A DNA stretch of 11,618 nt from UBA4823 sp034436035 (GTDB lineage: Bacteria; Chloroflexota; Anaerolineae; Anaerolineales; UBA4823): NCBI GenBank assembly GCA_034436035.1, contig DAOTVW010000372.1:1-11618 (forward strand), given 5' to 3'. Shown piece after piece: positions 7,701 to 11,618 of this stretch. Under the pieces are notes generated by a model. That model had not been told where the DNA came from and searched no databases. It was given only the letters and a program-made list of their open reading frames with translations. The translations under genes were made by a program, and so were the position numbers. The stretch's first letter is position 1. The number at the start of each line of letters is the position of its first letter.

Positions 7701-9365
7701 TCCGGCTGCAAACACTCCTTTTCTTGTTGCAGCCATTGTATTTGGATTGATTGCAATGGTTTGTTTTTGTGTAATGCCTACACCAGCATCTTGTGGAATA
7801 AATGCTAGTCCTGCCCGTTGCCCTACCGAAAAAATCACGGTGTCACAAGGGATAACAAAATTTGAATCGGGAACTTTTTCGACATGTAATCGTCCAATTT
7901 CATCAAAAGAAAAGGACGCAACCCGCATACATTCCACTCCCTTGACATGCCCTGCTTCATCTCCAATGATTTGTTCAAAGGTTAAACCTGGAAAAAGTTG
8001 TACCCCCTCTTCCTCAGCGGCATTTACTTCCCAAGGATGGGCAGGCATGTTATCACGCGATTCAAGGCATGCCATGGCTACCTGCGATCCCAAACGTAGT
8101 GCAGTGCGTGCACAATCCACCGCCACATTTCCTCCCCCTAATACCAAGACATTTTTCCCTAGAAACTGAAGATCTTGCGCTGATAGTTGCGTATCGCGTG
8201 TACGTTGCCCATATCGTCCCAGACGAACATCCCGTAGAAAGTGCGTATTGACGAGCACTCCTTCGAGATTAGCACCCGGAATTTTTAAACGAATCCCTTC
8301 ATGAGCACCGACGGCGATTAAGACAGCATCGAATCCCTCAGCAAATACATCATCCAAATTATTTACTTGGGTGTTTAGACGAAGCTCCACTCCCAGATCG
8401 AGGATATCTTGAACTTCCCGATCGACTATAACGGAAGGTAAACGATATTCAGGAACACCCAAACGAAGCATTCCACCAGCAACCGGCATTGCTTCAAATA
8501 TGGTCACCCGATAACCCGCCTTAGCCAGGTCTTGCGCAGCAGTTAATCCACAAGGTCCTGCACCAATAATTGCCACTCTTTCTGAATAAATTGGAGTGAC
8601 TGGTTCAACGGGTTTACGAGGTTGAGCATAGACTTTATCTGTGACGAATCGCTTTAATGCCTTGATATTAATTGGCTCATCCACCAATCCTCTATTGCAA
8701 GCATCCTCGCAACGATGATTACATATCCGACCGCAAATTCCAGGGAAAGGATTATCCATTTTGATAACCCGTAAGGCGTCTTCCCACCGCCCCTCACGGA
8801 TTAATGCGATATAACCCTGAGCACGTTGTCCAGCAGGGCATGCATCTCGACAAGGAGAGATCCCCCGTTTTTCAATATAAAAAGCATTTGGCACCGCTTG
8901 CGGATACAATTTCGAAATAGCGCGTTTTTTATTTAATCCCTGATTAAAGAGATCTGGAACAATCACCGGGCACACATTCGAACAATCACCACACGCAACA
9001 CATTTATCCGCGATGACATAGCGTGGAGCATGTTGCACCGAAACCGTAAAGTCACCCACTTCGCCGCGTATATCCAATATCTCAGTCTGAGTCATTACTT
9101 CGATATTCGGGTGTCTTCCGACTTCCACTAACTTGGGTGAAATCGTACACATCGCACAATCATTAGTCGGAAACGTCTTATCAAGTTGTGCCATCTTGCC
9201 GCCAATGGCGCTCTTTGTCTCTACCAGATAAACTTTAAACCCTTGATCAGCTAAATCAAGCGCAGCTTGCATCCCAGCAATACCACCTCCAACCACCATT
9301 ACGGCTCCCACAATTGGTACGGTGTTATTGGGTTTCATTTGTGGTTTCAAATCCAAGGAATTCAT
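4788..9365 (-). CDS. hdrA: Giant HdrA: two HdrA modules with an inserted GltD/NfnB-like NAD(P)H oxidoreductase
   Basis: The 1525-residue cytoplasmic flavoprotein opens with an FAD dinucleotide fold (VVGGGIAGMQAAL, 24-36), the HdrA cysteine motif TFPTNDCAMC (64-73) and CVACGDCSNVC (122-132). Residues 165-590 are GltD/NfnB-like: CRDACPAG (172-179), PFPGICGRICNHRCEDAC (206-223), AIIGAGPCGL (265-274), a second nucleotide fold VLGGGNVAVDCAR (408-420) and GVFAAGDSVSGTAFVIEAVA (550-569). HdrA resumes with CLACGVCSECMSC (653-665) and CSAVCCMYA (763-771). A second HdrA unit begins at RIGVFVCHCG (951-960), has its own FAD fold (1094-1106) but no FPTNDCxxC motif, and ends with two [4Fe-4S] motifs (C1445-C1455, C1483-C1493). 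It probably oxidises NAD(P)H and distributes or bifurcates electrons. It starts in an ATGA overlap with the upstream MvhD stop, with GGAG upstream. Confidence 0.95.
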   Translation of the reverse strand: MNSLDLKPQMKPNNTVPIVGAVMVVGGGIAGMQAALDLADQGFKVYLVETKSAIGGKMAQLDKTFPTNDCAMCTISPKLVEVGRHPNIEVMTQTEILDIRGEVGDFTVSVQHAPRYVIADKCVACGDCSNVCPVIVPDLFNQGLNKKRAISKLYPQAVPNAFYIEKRGISPCRDACPAGQRAQGYIALIREGRWEDALRVIKMDNPFPGICGRICNHRCEDACNRGLVDEPINIKALKRFVTDKVYAQPRKPVEPVTPIYSERVAIIGAGPCGLTAAQDLAKAGYRVTIFEAMPVAGGMLRLGVPEYRLPSVIVDREVQDILDLGVELRLNTQVNNLDDVFAEGFDAVLIAVGAHEGIRLKIPGANLEGVLVNTHFLRDVRLGRYGQRTRDTQLSAQDLQFLGKNVLVLGGGNVAVDCARTALRLGSQVAMACLESRDNMPAHPWEVNAAEEEGVQLFPGLTFEQIIGDEAGHVKGVECMRVASFSFDEIGRLHVEKVPDSNFVIPCDTVIFSVGQRAGLAFIPQDAGVGITQKQTIAINPNTMAATRKGVFAAGDSVSGTAFVIEAVASGHKAAESILRYLQGEALERPPKPELPVVHLSQQEIEDRIARGEIHRQKRVPIPELPPEVRRNSFAEVERGYDDESAMAEAARCLACGVCSECMSCVFACGANAIDHDMAPSHEEVHVGAIILAPGYEIYRAEFSEEFGYGRFPNVITSLQYERILSASGPTFGEIQRPSDGILPERIAFLQCIGSRDQTHDYCSAVCCMYATKEAIMTKEHHPELDIRVFMMDMRAFSKGYLAYFERAKKKYGVDYIHCRISSLNEDLNTHNLRITYFDETNQIHTEEFNLVVLSVGMEISNEVRNLGRRLGVELDDYGFCHTVQFNPVETSRSGIYAIGPFREPKDIPESVVEASSAAASVAARLAPARFQLTVTPQFPPEKDVSGEEPRIGVFVCHCGSNIGGYLDVPAVTEYARHLPHVVHAEDNLYTCSQDSIRHITQQIKDLGLNRVVVASCTPLTHQPLFQDSLRSAGLNPFLFEMANIRNQCSWVHSHDWDSATQKARDLIRMAVGKAALLEAQKTFAVDLQHSALVVGGGLAGMSASLNLADQGFNVYLVEKSNHLGGNLRNVFTSLPLHVGLNSLVSPQELVDYYERRVLENPRIQIFLNSTILDHHGFMGNFTTKIEKEDGERLEIQHGITILAIGGEEYRGNDYQYGKHVGILTQMELEDRIAHQPELIKQIRSIAMILCVGPAENYCSRICCTVALKNALAIKDINPNAKVIIFYKDIRTYGFKERIYKTAREKGVIFFRYDDTCKPNVITDTRNTSISIQAHDLNLGIDFTMDFDLLALAMPVVPAKDAKALSTLFKAPLDMDGFFLEAHVKLRPVDVATEGIFIAGMAHYPKLAEESIIQAQAAAARAARVLSREHLTAGGRVAVVDPEKCTGCLTCVRICPFNVPQIKSNLLGVGKIQGAAFIEPSVCQGCGTCVAECPARAIQLMHYTDAQIMAKISALFEESELILNS

Positions 9366-9940
9366 GCTTTATTCTCCATTGAATTTGATGAAGTACCTCT
9401 GGGTTTCTTTGGTTTTCGACCACGAAAATCAATTTCCTCTTCTTCGCCATTCGCTTTTTCAGGTTCTTTAACGATCTCGTGGGTTTTAATCGGATTGGGA
9501 CCTAGCTTGCGAATGCGATCAGTCATGGTTTGGGCTGCCATAGCAAAAGCAGCAGCTTGACTTCCCGACATAAAGAACATCTCGAGCCGCTCACTCCCTA
9601 AACCAATATCGGAGAGTATTTTTTTCGCCCGCTGTACCCGTGCTCGGCCACGTTCATTTCCACGAACATGATGACAATTCCCTATTGGACAGGCGACAAT
9701 ATAAACCCCATCAGCGCCTTGTTCAAATGCCTCCAATATATAACGTATATCTGTTTTTCCTGTACAAGGCATGCGGATAAATTTAATGTTTGCTGGATAT
9801 TGTACATGTAAGATACCAGCCGTATCTGCTGCCATATATCCGCAGTAAATGCAATAAAAAGCCGTAATTTCCGGTTGGAAATGAGCCGTATCTGATTCTG
9901 CTTTTAACACTACATCAATTGCAATGGATCTTTCAACCAT
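9362..9940 (-). CDS. mvhD: MvhD-type [2Fe-2S] electron carrier (Cys form) with charged C-terminal tail
   Basis: The 192-residue protein carries the MvhD domain at about 25-150: FYCIYCGYMAADTAG (28-42), MPCTGKTD (57-64), FEQGADGVYIVACPIGNCHH (72-91) and RGNERG. C30, C33, C59, C84 and C89 are the expected [2Fe-2S] ligand set. C84 occupies the position that is TGA in the paralog at 4328-4765. MvhD subunits dock on HdrA and, in methanogens, link it to a hydrogenase or dehydrogenase; none is seen here, though the upstream side is cut off. Residues 157-192 form a Lys/Glu/Arg/Pro-rich tail absent from the paralog, perhaps a docking or flexible segment. The start at 9940 overlaps the preceding HdrA by 31 nt; AAAGGA lies 8 nt before it. 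A later GTG would also keep the domain but has no clear ribosome site. Confidence 0.93.
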   Translation of the reverse strand: MVERSIAIDVVLKAESDTAHFQPEITAFYCIYCGYMAADTAGILHVQYPANIKFIRMPCTGKTDIRYILEAFEQGADGVYIVACPIGNCHHVRGNERGRARVQRAKKILSDIGLGSERLEMFFMSGSQAAAFAMAAQTMTDRIRKLGPNPIKTHEIVKEPEKANGEEEEIDFRGRKPKKPRGTSSNSMENKA

Positions 9941-11618
9941 GTGCCTAATCCTTTTATATTCCTCAACATCATTTGCTCATCGGTATAATTTATCAGCTGG
10001 ATAGCATTGGCAGGGCATTCAGCGGTACAGGTTCCACATCCCTGACATAACGCCGGGTCAATATAAGCAGCACCGCCTATCCCTCCAACACCATGGCGGA
10101 CTAGATCTTGATTAGGGGTTCGATTGTCAATCATAAATGTGGATTTTTCATTGGTATTCCATTCCAACCATTCTTCTGGCTGGATAATTTGTGGAATTCC
10201 AAAGGGGCAGGTACGTGTGCATGTTAGACAACCCACACATTTATCTGGATCGACAACGGCAACCACCCCACCCAGATATAGCGATTTCTGGGTCAATAAT
10301 GTTAATGCCCTTCCTGCCGCGGCTAAAGCATGACTTATACTTTCTTCAATGAATTTTGGATAGGCAGCCATTCCTGCGAGAAAAATGCCATCTCGCATAA
10401 AATCCATTGGGCGTAGTTTTAGTTGAGCTTCTTCAAAAAATCCTTCGCTGGATAATGGAACTTTCAAAATTTTTGATAATTGAAAAGTATCCTCACTGGG
10501 AACAACAGAAGTACTAATTGGAATAATATCAGCGGGTAACTCTAACCAACTGTTTAAAGTTAAATCTCGTACTCGTACAGCTGTACGACCATTGTTTTGG
10601 TCATTAACGATGATTTCTGGAGGCTGCTCATCCACCCAACGTACAAATAGGACTCCCAAACGACGGGCTTCGGTATAAAATTGTTCACGAAATCCATAGG
10701 TAACAATATTTCGATAAAGTACGGTTACATGACAGTCGGGGTTAAATAACTTTAATCGAATTGCATTTTTCATGGTATTTGTGCAACAAACACGCGAACA
10801 ATACGAAGCCATGCCTTGTTCACCTACACATTGGATCATGACAACATTTTTCAAACGAGCTATCTCTTGTGGTTGGTGGATAATCATCTCCTCTAAGTCT
10901 CGTTGTGTAATCACGTTTGGTTGAGATAACCAAGGATGGTTGCGGGCTTCTTTCCCTCCTGTAGCAACGATGGTCACACCATGACGAATTTCTATTGTCG
11001 ACCATTGACCATTGGACGATTGGGTTCTTATCTCGGAACGGAAATCTCCGACATGGCCGCGTTGGCGGATCAATTGTGTGCGAGTATATACATGAATGCG
11101 TTGATGAGCTCGCACACGGTTAACTAAATCACGTAATAGACGCTGCGGGTTATATCCTTCTGCCACGTAGTACAAATTGAGCAGATTCCCGCCCAACATA
11201 TCCGTTTTCTCAATCAAATGGACATCATATCCGCTATCTGCTATTGCCAGGGCAGCAGTCATGCCCGCCAATCCCCCGCCAATCACCAAGGCAGCTGGAA
11301 AACAGATTCGCTTTTGTTTATAGATGGATTGCGCCAGAGTAACTCGACCAACCGCCATACGGATCATCTCACGGGCTTTAAGATTGGCTCTCTCCAACTG
11401 CCATTGATGAACCCCATGGCATTGTTCCTGAAGGTTAACCACTTCAAGCAAATACGGATTCAATCCCACTTCTCGAACAGTTTTTTGGAATAACGATTCA
11501 TGGGTGCGGTTACTACATGCTCCAATCACCACCCGATTCAAGCCATGCGTTGCGATCATCTCCTGAATTTGTTTAACTCCTTCTGGAAAACACGCATAAT
11601 CCAGCGTTTGTGAATATG
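9910..11618 (-). CDS. hdrA: HdrA-like FAD/Fe-S protein (N-terminus beyond right edge)
   Basis: The frame is open from the right edge. The codons before the ATG at 11559 read YSQTLDYACFPEGVKQIQE, matching the HdrA N-terminal domain, so the true start lies outside the window. Counting from that internal Met: GACSNRTHESLF (13-24), FAD fold LVIGGGLAGMTAAL (91-104), CVGEQGMASYCSRVCC (244-259), GIFLAGMAAYPK (391-402), then [4Fe-4S] motifs C441/C444/C447/C451 and C505/C508/C511/C515. It is collinear with the second HdrA module (about 985-1525) of the giant protein, sharing the C-terminal QLxxYTDxQM, and likewise lacks the FPTNDCxxC motif after the FAD fold. About 26 extra residues sit between the two ferredoxin clusters. 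It probably relays electrons between the MvhD that follows and another partner. Whether a GltD-like part exists upstream cannot be seen. Confidence 0.93.
   Translation of the reverse strand, partial: YSQTLDYACFPEGVKQIQEMIATHGLNRVVIGACSNRTHESLFQKTVREVGLNPYLLEVVNLQEQCHGVHQWQLERANLKAREMIRMAVGRVTLAQSIYKQKRICFPAALVIGGGLAGMTAALAIADSGYDVHLIEKTDMLGGNLLNLYYVAEGYNPQRLLRDLVNRVRAHQRIHVYTRTQLIRQRGHVGDFRSEIRTQSSNGQWSTIEIRHGVTIVATGGKEARNHPWLSQPNVITQRDLEEMIIHQPQEIARLKNVVMIQCVGEQGMASYCSRVCCTNTMKNAIRLKLFNPDCHVTVLYRNIVTYGFREQFYTEARRLGVLFVRWVDEQPPEIIVNDQNNGRTAVRVRDLTLNSWLELPADIIPISTSVVPSEDTFQLSKILKVPLSSEGFFEEAQLKLRPMDFMRDGIFLAGMAAYPKFIEESISHALAAAGRALTLLTQKSLYLGGVVAVVDPDKCVGCLTCTRTCPFGIPQIIQPEEWLEWNTNEKSTFMIDNRTPNQDLVRHGVGGIGGAAYIDPALCQGCGTCTAECPANAIQLINYTDEQMMLRNIKGLGTWLKDPLQLM

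Noticed and set aside
7672..8169. Plus-strand open frame of 165 codons
   Set aside because: It lies wholly inside the giant HdrA gene on the opposite strand, its product shows no recognisable domain, and the minus-strand frame has clear conserved motifs there.
9165..9176. Possible selenocysteine in the HdrA motif FPTNDCxxC, as in some methanogen HdrA
   Set aside because: Both codons in this motif read TGT, so ordinary cysteine is used there.
1..11618. CRISPR array, insertion sequence, tRNA or rRNA gene
   Set aside because: No regularly spaced repeats of suitable length, transposase motifs with terminal inverted repeats, or RNA gene folds were seen. Nearly all bases belong to the minus-strand protein genes.

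Overview
The window carries one long, tightly packed gene cluster on the minus strand, transcribed from the right edge (11618) towards the left. It ends near 542, and the start of a separately promoted regulator gene runs off the left edge. No gene on the plus strand could be supported. The content is a heterodisulfide-reductase-like (Hdr) electron-transfer module joined to methylenetetrahydrofolate reductase (MetV-MetF). This points to a strictly anaerobic bacterium using the methyl branch of the Wood-Ljungdahl pathway. Base composition is moderate to AT-leaning. I lean weakly towards Chloroflexota (Anaerolineae-like), but Desulfobacterota or an acetogenic Firmicute cannot be excluded from sequence alone.

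Layout in order of transcription: (1) 11618-9910, an HdrA-like flavoprotein missing its N-terminus at the window edge; (2) 9940-9362, an MvhD-like [2Fe-2S] protein overlapping it by 31 nt; (3) 9365-4788, a 1525-residue HdrA made of two HdrA modules, the first interrupted by a complete GltD/NfnB-like NAD(P)H oxidoreductase; (4) 4765-4328, a second MvhD, interrupted by one in-frame TGA at a conserved Cys position and followed at once by a SECIS-like hairpin, hence very probably a selenoprotein; (5) 4331-3651, MetV; (6) 3647-2622, MetF; (7) 2603-1191, an HdrC-HdrB fusion with two complete CCG domains; (8) 1111-542, an unknown 189-residue protein with a CxC/CxxC cysteine pattern. Genes 1 to 7 are separated by 22 nt at most or overlap, and the junctions suggest translational coupling. 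A 131-nt AT-rich gap with a near-consensus promoter and short direct repeats then leads into a DeoR-family regulator (410 to beyond position 1).

How the genes may work together: NAD(P)H would be oxidised at the GltD-like domain. Electrons would pass through the HdrA flavin and Fe-S centres, which in characterised relatives bifurcate electrons. MvhD proteins are the [2Fe-2S] connectors that dock on HdrA. HdrCB would carry electrons by [4Fe-4S] and non-cubane clusters to MetV-MetF, which reduces methylene-THF to methyl-THF. The arrangement recalls the MetVF-HdrCBA-MvhD cluster of Moorella, but here the HdrA-MvhD part is duplicated, one HdrA is a giant fusion, HdrB and HdrC are fused, and one MvhD appears to use selenocysteine.
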